Counted from the first letter of the stretch, positions 1 through 9,139 are shown. The stretch: DNA of 47,537 bases from Dehalococcoidia bacterium (GCA_026421215.1 JAPKBN010000014.1:1-47537); one strand, 5' to 3'. Notes: generated from the letters alone by a model not told the origin. Numbers and translations: made by a program.

Positions 1-213
1 CACGAACTGCACGTCTGCAACTCTTACCACGATCGATTCGACAGGCTACGTGGGTTTTTACACATCGATCACAATCGGTGCAGACGGTCTAGGACTGATC
101 AGCTATTACGACGACACCAACGATGACCTCAAGGTAGCTCACTGTGAGAACACGTTCTGCGCCCCGTACTTCAGGCGTAGATAACACCCAGGTTTGAGTA
201 CTCCTGATTAGCT
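1..213 (+). repeat. Left copy of a dispersed repeat-gene 3' end (inverted relative to the right end)
   Basis: The coding part and about 30 bases past the stop (roughly 182-213) match the reverse complement of 47160-47537, with scattered substitutions. The conserved untranslated flank (TAA, then CCCAGG and later CTCCTGATT) shows that a DNA segment larger than the reading frame was copied. The two copies point into the window from opposite ends. Confidence 0.8.
2..184 (+). CDS. C-terminal end of a secreted-type 50-residue-repeat protein (partial)
   Basis: This frame is open from the window edge to TAA at 182-184 and gives about 60 residues, so the start is missing. It holds one full repeat unit with the pattern SITIGADGLGLISY, then DLKVAHCEN, and ends in FCAPYFRRR. 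The same ending is encoded on the minus strand at 47190-47537. There, two further units show that the repeat period is 50 residues. Each unit has a His-Cys plus a nearby Cys-Thr pair, which could form disulfides in an exported beta-rich (propeller-like) protein. Similar tandem units with a 'GADGLPVISYYD' core occur in large uncharacterised bacterial proteins, as far as I recall. The function is unknown. The repeat family assignment is secure from the internal comparison; the fold is inferred. Confidence 0.75.
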   Translation, partial: TNCTSATLTTIDSTGYVGFYTSITIGADGLGLISYYDDTNDDLKVAHCENTFCAPYFRRR

Positions 214-235
214 CGACTCATACGAGGGATCCCAA

Positions 236-1360
236 ATGAAAATCACTGATATAACACTCACTTTCCTCAAAATCGGCAAGGGTTTGCTCCGAGTTCAGAC
301 GGACGCCGGAGTAGAAGGCTGGGCCGAGGCCCCCGGTCGCAACCCCGGCGTCCCGGGTGGGGAATACGGTTATTACTCCGGCCGCGTTTTCGAGGCCTAT
401 CTCGAGAGCATAATCAAGCCGGTTTTGATCGGTGAAGACCCGCTTCAGATTGAGCGTCACTGGGAGACTCTGGCGCTCGGAAAGGACGAAAAGCTCTTCA
501 AGTTGCCGGCCGATGTGGTCGGTGTGATTGACGTGGCGCTCTGGGATCTGATGGGCAAAGAGACCGGACTGCCGGTCTACGCCCTCATGGGAGGTGCGGC
601 CCGTAGGGATATCGAGCTTTACTGGTCAACCGGTTCCGGGTGGATGCTGCAACCGGAGGAGATGCTGAAGCTCGTCGAAAAAGGCTGGGACATGAACTTC
701 CGTTCTTTCAAAATTCGCATGGACTGGAAGGGCTGGAGGCAAGACGCCGACCCCGAAAAGGACTACCAGATGTTCAAGTTGGTCCGGGAGTTCCTGTCGG
801 ACGGCAACTACCTGGGCTTCGATGCCAACAACGGCTACTCGGTCTCGACCGCGATCCGGCAGGGACGACGGTTTGAAGAGCTCGGAATCGACCATTTCGA
901 GGAGCCCATTCCAAACTGGAATCTACCTGGACTGAAGCAGGTCTCGGATGCGTTGGATGTCGCCGTTGCGGCAGGTGAACAGGATGCCTTCCGATGGTGG
1001 TTCCAGAGCTTGGTACTGCTGGGCGATCCAGACATCCTGCAACCTGACATTCTCAGCGCTGGAGGCCCGTCCGAGGTGAAGCGGATCTTCGACATGGCCA
1101 CTACGCTGGACAAGCCGGTGATGCCGCACAGCCCCCAGGCTGGCATCAACAGCATGGCGTCGTTGCACGTGTTCTCGACGGTCCAGAACGGCACCCGCCC
1201 GCACGAGTTCTCCACCGAGTTCTCGGGCCCGCTGGACGACGTCGCAAACCTGTTCGGCGACGGCGTCATTCCAAAGGACGGCCACATGATCTTGAGCGAT
1301 AAGCCCGGCCTAGGCATTGAGCTGAACGAAAAAGCGGTCGCCGATCTGACCCTGGCTTGA
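236..1360 (+). CDS. Enolase-superfamily (mandelate racemase subgroup) dehydratase/racemase
   Basis: A 374-residue cytosolic enzyme of the mandelate racemase / muconate lactonising enzyme family. Such enzymes abstract a proton next to a carboxylate, bound through Mg2+, in sugar-acid or related substrates. Visible landmarks are the FKIRMD strand (Lys base, with Arg at the second position), and the metal ligands in DANNGY, FEEPI and AGEQDAF. The QPD Asp and the HSP His suggest the His-Asp dyad typical of the mandelate racemase subgroup. Length is normal for the family. GAGG lies about 8 bases upstream of the ATG. It stands alone, with a minus-strand methyltransferase downstream. The substrate cannot be deduced. 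This family is expanded in SAR202-type genomes, which is one reason for the taxonomic guess. Confidence 0.9.
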   Translation: MKITDITLTFLKIGKGLLRVQTDAGVEGWAEAPGRNPGVPGGEYGYYSGRVFEAYLESIIKPVLIGEDPLQIERHWETLALGKDEKLFKLPADVVGVIDVALWDLMGKETGLPVYALMGGAARRDIELYWSTGSGWMLQPEEMLKLVEKGWDMNFRSFKIRMDWKGWRQDADPEKDYQMFKLVREFLSDGNYLGFDANNGYSVSTAIRQGRRFEELGIDHFEEPIPNWNLPGLKQVSDALDVAVAAGEQDAFRWWFQSLVLLGDPDILQPDILSAGGPSEVKRIFDMATTLDKPVMPHSPQAGINSMASLHVFSTVQNGTRPHEFSTEFSGPLDDVANLFGDGVIPKDGHMILSDKPGLGIELNEKAVADLTLA

Positions 1361-1499
1361 TCTGTATGACCATGCAACGGAATGCTGTCGATGATTTGCA
1401 CGCCCCTTTTGCAAGTGCTCTATGTACCGTGGGTCCCGGATTTCCCTGCGACTTTCGTATTCCGATGAGGAGGAATGTCGTGCGGTCCAGTAATTCTCG

Positions 1500-2153
1500 C
1501 TATCCCGTCACTTCAAATACCCATACCCGCAACATCGATTCCGGAAGTCCCTTCGGTAGCGACGGGAACTCGTCAGTCTTCTCCACGAGCTTCCATAGAC
1601 CGTCCTTCGTAAGCTCGTCCTCGATCTCTATGAACCCACCGGTCTCACGCACGTCCGGTCGAACGGTATAGATAACGTGACCACCGGGCTTTGTGACGCG
1701 AACGAACTCGTTTAGGGAAGAGGCGGGAGCGTGGCCGAATGTCAAAACACCAACACACGTGACGGCGTCAAATGCATCGGTCTCAAAATCCAGTGTCTCG
1801 CCGAGCACCATCCTTCGGAGGTCTCCGTAAACACCCTTCTGTCGAGCCTCGGCCATCATTTCGGTCGATATGTCGATGCCGGTCAGATCGTCATAACCCG
1901 CGTCCGCCATCAACTGGCCAACCAGACCTGTGCCGACTCCTGCATCCAGAATACGAGCGCCTTGAGGCACGTACTTCTGGACTAAAGGGACCGTCATCTT
2001 TGGGTCATTACGACCGTAATCACGTTCGGTATCCAATTCGTAATTCGCCGCCCAGAAGTCATATCGCGCCGCCAGTTGCGCAGGGCTGGTAGACGAGTAC
2101 ACCCATCGGACAATGTCTTCGCCGGGAGCCGGGCCTTTAGATTCGTCGGTCAT
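1500..2153 (-). CDS. Class I SAM-dependent methyltransferase
   Basis: A 217-residue Rossmann-fold methyltransferase. The SAM-binding motif I is LDAGVGTGLVG near residues 70-80. The acidic motif II follows in LTGIDIS, and the post-motif strand is FDAVTCVGVL. The N-terminal YDFWAANYELDTERDY segment resembles WBSCR27/UbiE-like small-molecule methyltransferases. A strong AAGGAG lies 4-5 bases before the ATG (AAGGAGATCT-ATG). The acceptor substrate is unknown, and no neighbour on the same strand suggests a pathway. Confidence 0.85.
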   Translation of the reverse strand: MTDESKGPAPGEDIVRWVYSSTSPAQLAARYDFWAANYELDTERDYGRNDPKMTVPLVQKYVPQGARILDAGVGTGLVGQLMADAGYDDLTGIDISTEMMAEARQKGVYGDLRRMVLGETLDFETDAFDAVTCVGVLTFGHAPASSLNEFVRVTKPGGHVIYTVRPDVRETGGFIEIEDELTKDGLWKLVEKTDEFPSLPKGLPESMLRVWVFEVTG

Positions 2154-2503
2154 AGATCTCCTTTATTCTGTTATTTCGTTCCGGAACTCAAGGTACCAAC
2201 AACTACGGTAACGAACCTGAGGACCGTGCCGTTAAGTCTAGATACAAGAATCGTAGCGAAATCCTCGACCGCCAGTTTTCTACCACGATAACGAATAGTC
2301 CCACCCCCTACCTTTGCTTATACGCATCGCTACCAATCCACACGTATTCAGGCGCGTGGCAGCAAAAGCGAGGCTTGCCGTCCGTTATCGGTGCAAATTC
2401 AATGCTAAGGTCCCGAGCGGCATGAAATTTAATTGCACTCACCAAGTTGTGATGACTCCTCTTCCCCCTGGAAGTCCGCTCCCGTAGATCAAGGACCCGC
2501 AAC
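2154..2503. other. Intergenic stretch between divergent genes; no convincing gene
   Basis: These 350 bases separate the methyltransferase from the MFS transporter. A 65-codon minus-strand frame (2308-2505, ATG, ending IGSDAYKQR) is open, with a protein-like C-terminal part (APITDG, HAPEYVWIG). I recognise no family and it lacks a clear ribosome site. Its ATG would overlap the proposed ATC start of the MFS gene on the other strand. No terminator or RNA gene is seen. Confidence 0.3.
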
Positions 2504-3820
2504 ATCTCTGAGTCGGCCTCAATAGAAGAAACTGGTTCGAGTAAAACTGCCGTAGAGGATCGAAAGCCATCAGGGATCTATCGTGGATGGCCAATTGCGA
2601 CCATTACCTTCCTCACCATCGGCGTATCCATCGGAGCGGCCCAGTTCGCATTCGGTGCGTTTATCATCCCACTGGAAGAAGAATTCGGGTGGTCACGGAC
2701 TGAGATAAACGTCTCTCTGACGCTCGCCGCCTCCATGGGCATAATCACACCCTTCGTCGGGCGTCTCATGGACAAACACGGCGCTCGTTCCATCATGGCA
2801 GCGTCTGTGAGCCTGATGATCGCCGGCTTCCTGCTGCGCTCTGTGATGACAGAGCTGTGGCAGTTCTACACATTCAGCATGTTGATCTTCCTCGGCACCC
2901 CGGGATCTTCGATGCTGCCGGTCGGACGGCTTGTCACTTTGTGGTTCTCCACCACGCGCGGCCGGATGATGGGCCTGGTCATGTCCGGGGTTAACTCAGG
3001 TGGCCTGCTCTACGTCCCGTTACTCACGGCCGTTATTGCCTTTGCAGGGTGGCGATGGGGATTTGCCAGCATAGGATTCCTGTTGATCGGAATCTTGATT
3101 CTGATCGTGTTCGTGATCCGGGATAAACGGGAAGACGTCGAACGCGAAGTCAACAAACGCTGGATGCCCCGTGGGGACGCCGGGAAAGCCGCTCGGGCTG
3201 CATTCGAGGGATTTACCGCCAGGGACGCGGTCCGCACCCGGGCGTTCTGGTTCCTGTCCTTTGGTATGGCCCTTCAACATTTCGCCCAGACGTCCGCGGC
3301 CACGCAGTTCTTCCCGCATCTTGAGCAGGCCGGCTTCACCTCCGCTGAAGCCGCCATAGGACTCATGATCCTCGCGTTGTTTGCAATCGCGTCAAAGATC
3401 ATTTTCGGGACAATCAGCGAATGGATCACAGCACGCTGGTCATACGTGATTGTCGTCGCACTTCAGATCACGGGATTGGCGATACTTTTAATTCCTGGCG
3501 GACAGATGTTCATATGGGGTGGGCTGATGGTTTTCGGGCTGGGGATGGGAGGGGTCGGAGCGCTTGGTCCACTTGCGATAGCGGAGATGTTCGGGCTTAA
3601 GAATTTCGGCGCAATCATTGGATTGACAACCCCGGCATTGATCATTCCTACCCTTGTGGGTCCCGTAATGGCGGGCTTCATTTTCGACACTTCCGGAAGC
3701 TATGTTCTGGCGTTCCAGATCACTCTCGGAGTACTGCTTATCTCGATGACCAGCTTCGCGATCGCGAGTCCACCCTCCCCGTCAAAAGGTCCCCAAGGAG
3801 TGCGGAGTGGACGGTTATAA
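2504..3820 (+). CDS. MFS transporter, monocarboxylate/oxalate-formate antiporter-like (start likely ATC)
   Basis: A 12-helix major facilitator of the MCT/OFA type. The N-terminal half reads GWPIATITFLTIGVSIGAA, then FIIPLEEEFGWSRTEIN and GRLMDKHGARSI (the family loop 2-3 signature). The first ATG (2735) would remove helix 1 and part of helix 2. Coding homology clearly runs upstream to at least 2588, and the frame is open back to a TGA at 2453-2455. No in-frame ATG, GTG or TTG exists between that stop and 2735. AAGGA at 2491-2495 sits 8 bases before ATC at 2504, which would give about 438 residues, normal for the family. CTG (2468) and ATA (2522) are other options. It probably moves an organic acid; substrate unknown. 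Family assignment is firm, the start is not. Confidence 0.8.
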   Translation: MSESASIEETGSSKTAVEDRKPSGIYRGWPIATITFLTIGVSIGAAQFAFGAFIIPLEEEFGWSRTEINVSLTLAASMGIITPFVGRLMDKHGARSIMAASVSLMIAGFLLRSVMTELWQFYTFSMLIFLGTPGSSMLPVGRLVTLWFSTTRGRMMGLVMSGVNSGGLLYVPLLTAVIAFAGWRWGFASIGFLLIGILILIVFVIRDKREDVEREVNKRWMPRGDAGKAARAAFEGFTARDAVRTRAFWFLSFGMALQHFAQTSAATQFFPHLEQAGFTSAEAAIGLMILALFAIASKIIFGTISEWITARWSYVIVVALQITGLAILLIPGGQMFIWGGLMVFGLGMGGVGALGPLAIAEMFGLKNFGAIIGLTTPALIIPTLVGPVMAGFIFDTSGSYVLAFQITLGVLLISMTSFAIASPPSPSKGPQGVRSGRL

Positions 3821-3942
3821 ACGCGATAGGAACACGAAAACCGCTGTAGACACCACAGGCTAAGTGGGCGCAATCCGGCAAGCTTGAGGCCCGTCATCGA
3901 TTAGAGCGGGGCGGAGTAGTCACGTCGTCCCGCGTCGCTCGT

Positions 3943-5214
3943 CTAACCCTCACCCTTCGACCATAGACCTCGCCACACCAGTCCCGCCAGAAACGTACCG
4001 CCGAGACCTACGATCGAATTGATAGCCAGTGCGGTACGGATACCAAGCCACTCGGCGATCACCCCACTGACGATGAGCCCAATCGGCAGTCCGTACACGG
4101 CCAGAGAGCGCATGCCCATCACGCGACCTCGGTATGCCACCGGTGAAGTATGAAGGAGGGTGGACGACATAGAGATCATTGCCAAACTTTGCGTCATCCC
4201 CCACACCACCATTGTCGCCAATGCAGCCAGCCACCAACCCATCGCTGCGAAGATCAACATGCTCACGTGCCAAAGAACGACGCCAATCATCATGCGCCTC
4301 ATCGGAGCAGCGGACTGTGCGTACGCTGCAAGACAAATTGAACCGAAAAGTGCGCCGACACCGTATGCCATCTGCATGTGTGCGAATCCGTTCGGTCCCT
4401 TGTCGAAGACCTCGCGCGCGACAACTGCCATGAGACCGTGAACGGTAGGAAACAACGTCAAGTTGACCAGGAAGGCTAGAACCAGCGAGCCGATAATTGC
4501 TTGGTCGTGCCTGATATAACTCACGCCGTCTTTGAGGTCCGCGAACCATCCGGCATCGTCTACTCGGGCGGTCTGCGTCTTCAGGACTATGCCCACGGAA
4601 ATCACGCTGCTTCCTGCGTAAAGAAGCACGACAGCAATGTAAGCCCCACCAAAACCGAGGGAACTCATAAGGGCTCCGCCAAGCAGGGCACCTGTGATGC
4701 GTGATATGTCCATCACACTTCGGCTAAGTGCGACTGCATTGGAAAGGGATCGTGCCGGCATAACGTCCGCTAGTAGTGCCTGACGAACCACATTGTCGAG
4801 ATTACGCACTATGCCGGTCGCGAAGGCCAGAACAAACGCATGCCACGGCTCTAGCGCGCCTGTTAGCGCCAGCGTGGTGAAAGCGAGCGCTATGACCGCC
4901 AAAGTTGCGCGCCCAGCGATCAGTAATCGCCGCCTGTTGAACTTATCCGTTAAGGCTCCGTATACGGGGCCAAATATCGTCCCGGCAAAACGCAGTGCGG
5001 CGATCAATCCCACCAGTGCCGGAGAGTCCGTGGCGGTGAGGATGTACCAGCCGAGGATCAGTGTCTCCATCTCGAACGCCCAGATGGTCAGCCCATCGGA
5101 CGGCCACTGGAACCGAAAACTACGATTCTGAAACGCATCCAAGATGCCCGTCCTGCTAGGTGTAACCAGCGGGGAAGAGGACGCGTTTTCAGTCGATCTG
5201 TGCAATGGGACCAA
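3943..5214 (-). CDS. MFS exporter of the EntS/multidrug type
   Basis: A 423-residue integral membrane protein with 11-12 hydrophobic segments. The loop 2-3 signature GALTDKFNRRRLLIAGR and the helix 4-5 region (IVRNLDNVVRQALLADVMP) are typical of MFS_3 (enterobactin exporter EntS-like) and related drug efflux proteins. The predicted start is TTG (5214-5212), with GAGG about 10 bases upstream. An N-terminal polar tail of about 25 residues precedes the first helix. It converges with the MFS gene ending at 3820. Probable role: efflux of a small hydrophobic compound; not certain. Confidence 0.85.
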   Translation of the reverse strand: MVPLHRSTENASSSPLVTPSRTGILDAFQNRSFRFQWPSDGLTIWAFEMETLILGWYILTATDSPALVGLIAALRFAGTIFGPVYGALTDKFNRRRLLIAGRATLAVIALAFTTLALTGALEPWHAFVLAFATGIVRNLDNVVRQALLADVMPARSLSNAVALSRSVMDISRITGALLGGALMSSLGFGGAYIAVVLLYAGSSVISVGIVLKTQTARVDDAGWFADLKDGVSYIRHDQAIIGSLVLAFLVNLTLFPTVHGLMAVVAREVFDKGPNGFAHMQMAYGVGALFGSICLAAYAQSAAPMRRMMIGVVLWHVSMLIFAAMGWWLAALATMVVWGMTQSLAMISMSSTLLHTSPVAYRGRVMGMRSLAVYGLPIGLIVSGVIAEWLGIRTALAINSIVGLGGTFLAGLVWRGLWSKGEG

Positions 5215-5359
5215 TGTTTCCGGGCCTCGCCCTATAACTCGTTCATAGAGCCGAGAGTTACCTCGGAATGATTTCCAGTTCTTGCTAGGTGGCCATTGTT
5301 AGGGCCATGTTTGTGTCCCAAGCAAGAGGGAGGGGGAGTGACAACGGGAGGGGACTAGC

Positions 5360-7174
5360 CTAGCGGAGTTGGTGGACGGGGGATATGCCATATACGGGGG
5401 TGGGAATGTGTTCAAGGCGGGCTTTGAGTTGTAGGGCGAGATATCTGGAGTAGTTTCGGGATTCGGCAAGGTTGCCGCCGTGAAACCAGAGGTTGGGTTG
5501 GTTGGTGGGCTTCCACATGTTGCGGAGCTCGCCTTCCCAGGGGCCGGGGTCGTACTGAGTGTTGGAGCCGAGGCCCCAGATTTTGCCGACGCGGTCGGCG
5601 ACCTTCGTTGAGATCAGTTGTTCAGCCCACTGGACCATGTTGCCATAGCCGGTGGCGTAGACGATGAGGTCGGCGGGGAGTTCTGTGCCGTCGGTAAGTA
5701 CGACGGTGTGGGGGGTGATGCGCTCGATGGTGACGCGGGTGCAGAGTTTGATGTCGCCGTTGATGACGAGTTCGGAGGCGCCGACATCGATGTAGTAGCC
5801 GGAGCCGCGGCGGGCATATTTCATGCCTATGCCAGTTTCGTCTTCTCCGAAGTCGAGGAGGAAACCGGAGGCTTCGAGGCGGGCGTAGAAGTCCGCGTTG
5901 GCGGCGCGAGCGTCGTCGGTGGCCTGTTTCCTGGCGATCGGGGCGAGGGCGTTGATTTCTGAGGTGGCTATGAGATCGGCGACGTCGGTGGTGATGCCGG
6001 CTGCGACAGCGGACTCGGAGTAGTTGCCGATGCCGGTGGCGCGGTTGCCGCCGCCGGATCGGGTGACGGTGGTGTGCGATCGCTGGACCATGGTGACGGT
6101 AGCGGTGTCGTGTTCCCATAGGTCGTGGCAGATGTCGTGGGCGCTGTTATTGGAGCCGAGCACGACGGCGTGCTTTCCAGTGTAGGGCGCGCCGGTGCGG
6201 AACTTGCTGGAGTGCATGATGTCGCCGGTGAAGGTTTCGGCACCGGGGATGTCGGGAATGTTGGGGAAGCCGGACATGCCGGTGGCGAGGACGAGGTGGG
6301 TGGGGTGAAGAGTGAGGGGCTGGCCGTCACGGATGAGATCGACACGCCATGTCTTGGCGGATGAATCGTATTCGGCGTGGGTGCATTCGGTGGAGCTCCA
6401 ATAGTTGAGTTCCATGATCTTGACGTACATCTCGAGCCAGTCGCCCATCTGGTCTTTGGGCGTGTAGATGGGCCAGTGGGAGGGGAAGGGGACATAGGGC
6501 ATGTGGTCGAACCAGACGGGGTCATGGAGCGTGAGGGAGTCGTAGCGGTTACGCCATGAGTCACCGGCATTCTGGTTGCGTTCAACGACGATCGAGGGGA
6601 CGTTGAGGCGGCGGAGGCGCGCTGCGAGGCCGATGCCACCCTGGCCGCCGCCGATGATGAGGACGTAGGGCTGGGTGGTGTAGCCGAGTTCGGTCTGTTC
6701 GCGCTGGCGGCGCTGGAGCCAGGTGGTGCGGTCTTTGTGTGCGCCGTGGTCGACGCCCATGTCGCGGGTGAAGCCCTGCTTTTCTTCGTGGCCAGTGAGT
6801 TCCTGGAGGGCGGTGAAGAGTTGCCAAGCTTTGCCGTCGCGGAGGCGGAGGCGGCCTTTGCCGCAGCCAACGTTTGAAGTAAAGGTGAGCCAGGCGTCGG
6901 TGATGCCGTCTGTGGTGATGGGCTCGCCCGTGAGTTGCCAATCGGTGGGAGTGGTGGCGGCGTTACAGGCCTCGAGCATGTGGTAGATCTGATCGCGGCC
7001 TTCGAGGGTTTTGATGTTCCAAGTGAAGGCGACGAGGTCACGCCAGTAGGAGTCTTCGTGGAAGCAATTGGCGGCGGCATCGACGTCGTTGCGGGCGAGG
7101 GCGTCGGCGAAAGTTTCGAGCCATGCGGCGACGTCGATGGCGGTAGCGCTCACGGGTTGGGTGGTTATGGTCAT
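5360..7174 (-). CDS. Flavin-containing monooxygenase with N-terminal SnoaL/NTF2-like domain
   Basis: A 604-residue two-domain protein. Residues 10-140 look like an NTF2/SnoaL alpha+beta barrel (CFHEDSYWRDLVAFTW). The rest is a class B flavoprotein monooxygenase: FAD-binding GGGQGG at 175-180, ERN ending that Rossmann strand, NADPH-site GSNNSA near 340, and the late ATGYGNM motif. It should use FAD, NADPH and O2 to hydroxylate or oxygenate an organic substrate. The frame is open to 7330, but ATG at 7174 is preferred: it begins MTITTQPVS just before the NTF2 domain, and GGAG lies 8-9 bases upstream. The DNA is low in complexity, with strongly G/C-ending codons, and long spurious frames are open on other frames and strands. 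That differs from its neighbours and hints at transfer. Confidence 0.88.
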   Translation of the reverse strand: MTITTQPVSATAIDVAAWLETFADALARNDVDAAANCFHEDSYWRDLVAFTWNIKTLEGRDQIYHMLEACNAATTPTDWQLTGEPITTDGITDAWLTFTSNVGCGKGRLRLRDGKAWQLFTALQELTGHEEKQGFTRDMGVDHGAHKDRTTWLQRRQREQTELGYTTQPYVLIIGGGQGGIGLAARLRRLNVPSIVVERNQNAGDSWRNRYDSLTLHDPVWFDHMPYVPFPSHWPIYTPKDQMGDWLEMYVKIMELNYWSSTECTHAEYDSSAKTWRVDLIRDGQPLTLHPTHLVLATGMSGFPNIPDIPGAETFTGDIMHSSKFRTGAPYTGKHAVVLGSNNSAHDICHDLWEHDTATVTMVQRSHTTVTRSGGGNRATGIGNYSESAVAAGITTDVADLIATSEINALAPIARKQATDDARAANADFYARLEASGFLLDFGEDETGIGMKYARRGSGYYIDVGASELVINGDIKLCTRVTIERITPHTVVLTDGTELPADLIVYATGYGNMVQWAEQLISTKVADRVGKIWGLGSNTQYDPGPWEGELRNMWKPTNQPNLWFHGGNLAESRNYSRYLALQLKARLEHIPTPVYGISPVHQLR

Positions 7175-7329
7175 GGTGGTGGCTCCGAGGGGTGGTGGCG
7201 CGACACCTCGATGTGGAGGGGTGTGGATCCCCAAAGGTGGGAATATGGTACTGGGCGACGCACGCGGCCTGTATCTGGCCGGGATGGACCTCGTGCCGGG
7301 CGGCCGCTGGGCCACCGCCTCCAGCATCA

Positions 7330-8952
7330 CTAAGACATATGAAATGAGATATGCGTCAACCGTAGATCGAGATCAAGTTTGGAGTACTCCGGTAAGTTGC
7401 GGATATCATCAGGAAAGGCCAGCTGCACGTCGTAAAACATCCCATCTGTCACAAACCAATGTCTTGTCTCCGTCCAATTTCGAGAATCAAACATAAAGGA
7501 AGTTTGGAATTCATGTCCGCCCACCAGATCGCCTGAGGACGCCCGTGATCTGAATATGTTTGCGTTCTCCGCGATGACCACGTAATCCGTCATGCCCGCC
7601 CCGGGGGCGACGGTCCAATCTCGTGTGTAGGCCGCGGTGTTTGGGTAAGAAAGCGACTCCACCGCTACCGTCTCGATCCGGATAGAGCCCTCGTTTTTGC
7701 CATCCCAAATTACAACTGATGCCGGATCTGAATCGTCCAAGCTCCATCCCGCCGGCACGTTGATTTGCCAACCCGTCGTGGCGCTTGTGTAGACGCCGTC
7801 CACAATTGCCGGATCCGCGATAGGCGTCGGGGCCACAACTATTGAGCCAGATCGCATGACCTCATATTGGTCTTCCAGCGTTTCACTAGAGACGGCAAAT
7901 CCAAATCCTTCGACAGCGATAGATCCGCTCGAAGTTCGAACCACATACGTGTTAATACCGGCAATCTCACCGGTGTCCAATAACAGCGGCCCCCCGCTAT
8001 TACCTGGATTTAAAGCAGCGTCGGTCTGTATCTCATGGCGCTTGTATATCGCGCTGTACTGAACTCCAGAAACGATCCCGACGGAAATACGTAAAGAATC
8101 TACCTCGTCGCCCAAGGGATACCCTAATACGATTACGGGTTCCGACAAACGGATACTTTCAGGATTGGCGAACCCCAAATGTGTGAATTCCTGATCACAA
8201 CAAATCTGGAGTACGGCTAAATCGCGAATCTCGTCCATGCCTACGGTCGTAGCCCGATAAACGTCCGAGTCGTTGACCGTCACATCAACAGTTTGACTGC
8301 CTTCTATGACGTGATAGTTCGTCAAAATGAAAGCTGCTCCCGCGTTTGGGTCGATTTCAACTATTACTCCTGACCCACTCGCAACGTCGGTCCTAACTCG
8401 CACTACCGCGGTACGTACCCGTTCGATCATTTCCGAGCGCGTTTCGGGAACGGGTGTCGGTGTGTGGGTTGGAGTGGGAGTGGGCACTGCAGTAGGAACT
8501 GGACTTGCAGTTGGAGTCGGAACGGGTATTGGAGTTTGAGTCGGAACGGGTATTGGAGTTTGAGTCGGTGAGGCGATTTCCGTCGGATGCACTGGAACTA
8601 CTACCGGTTGCGGTGTCGCAATCTCAACGATCGGGCTTGGCAAGGCTTCATGCAGCGTGGGATTTGTTTCATCTAAGGCGTCTGACTGCTCAGCGGTAGC
8701 AGCGATCGCTTCGACCGCCTCTTGAACGGCTGATTGGAAATCAAACTCAGCGTCAGCCTCAGCAGTTTTGGTAGAAATGGCAGATAGGATCATCGCCGAA
8801 CTCGTCGCCACGGCAGCTGTCACAGTGGCGTCCACGTCCAACGTGGTCTGGTCGTTGGGAAGCGTGTCCTCTCCCGAGCAAGCCACCACTGTTGATAGGA
8901 GTACAACCACGGAAACTACCAGTTGTCTCATCCCATCTATCGTCATTCGCAC
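7330..8952 (-). CDS. HtrA-like trypsin-fold serine protease, lipoprotein with Pro/Thr-rich linker
   Basis: A 540-residue exported protein. The N terminus is a lipoprotein signal (hydrophobic stretch ending STVVAC, Cys25). Next comes an acidic helical segment and a Pro/Thr-rich spacer at about 120-170 (PTQTPIPV repeated). The S1C protease domain carries His214 in NYHVIEG, Asp244 in RDLAVLQI and Ser319 in NPGNSGGPL, so the triad is complete. No PDZ domain is apparent. After about residue 380 there is a different domain (GWQINVPAGWSLDD...), resembling PsbP/DUF1795-like modules. The spacer is written by a 24-base tandem repeat at 8514-8568. It is likely anchored on the outside of the membrane for protein quality control or processing. 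Start alternatives are ATG 8946 and 8931. Confidence 0.88.
   Translation of the reverse strand: MRMTIDGMRQLVVSVVVLLSTVVACSGEDTLPNDQTTLDVDATVTAAVATSSAMILSAISTKTAEADAEFDFQSAVQEAVEAIAATAEQSDALDETNPTLHEALPSPIVEIATPQPVVVPVHPTEIASPTQTPIPVPTQTPIPVPTPTASPVPTAVPTPTPTHTPTPVPETRSEMIERVRTAVVRVRTDVASGSGVIVEIDPNAGAAFILTNYHVIEGSQTVDVTVNDSDVYRATTVGMDEIRDLAVLQICCDQEFTHLGFANPESIRLSEPVIVLGYPLGDEVDSLRISVGIVSGVQYSAIYKRHEIQTDAALNPGNSGGPLLLDTGEIAGINTYVVRTSSGSIAVEGFGFAVSSETLEDQYEVMRSGSIVVAPTPIADPAIVDGVYTSATTGWQINVPAGWSLDDSDPASVVIWDGKNEGSIRIETVAVESLSYPNTAAYTRDWTVAPGAGMTDYVVIAENANIFRSRASSGDLVGGHEFQTSFMFDSRNWTETRHWFVTDGMFYDVQLAFPDDIRNLPEYSKLDLDLRLTHISFHMS
8514..8568 (-). repeat. 24-bp tandem repeat inside the protease linker
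   Basis: The plus-strand unit GAGTCGGAACGGGTATTGGA followed by GTTT occurs twice in exact tandem plus a partial third copy. It encodes the repeated PTQTPIPV unit of the Pro/Thr spacer, so the linker length probably varies by slippage. Confidence 0.85.
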
Positions 8953-9139
8953 TCAAGCCATCCACAAACTGTAATATCTCTTCCTTAGTAGACTAATGTG
9001 ACAACGATCTTCAGTCGACCTGTTTTGCATCACAATCTGTGCTCTATGCATGACATCGAATTTGCGTTCAACACCAAAGAGAGCCAGTTCCCTTTTCCTG
9101 GGAACTTCGCTATAACCCGACCAGTACGTCTTCGGTGTT

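Noticed and set aside
835-1401. A 188-codon minus-strand frame antisense to the enolase-superfamily gene
   Set aside because: No ribosome site or family features; the opposite strand encodes a full enzyme with all catalytic motifs.
2308-2505. A 65-codon minus-strand ORF ahead of the methyltransferase
   Set aside because: It looks somewhat protein-like, but has no recognisable family and no Shine-Dalgarno sequence, so I did not call it a gene.
5622-7080. Long open frames (165, 370 and 119 codons) in other frames within the flavin monooxygenase gene, plus several on the opposite strand
   Set aside because: They arise from the G/C-ending codon bias of the real gene and give Pro/Ser/Arg-rich, motif-free proteins.
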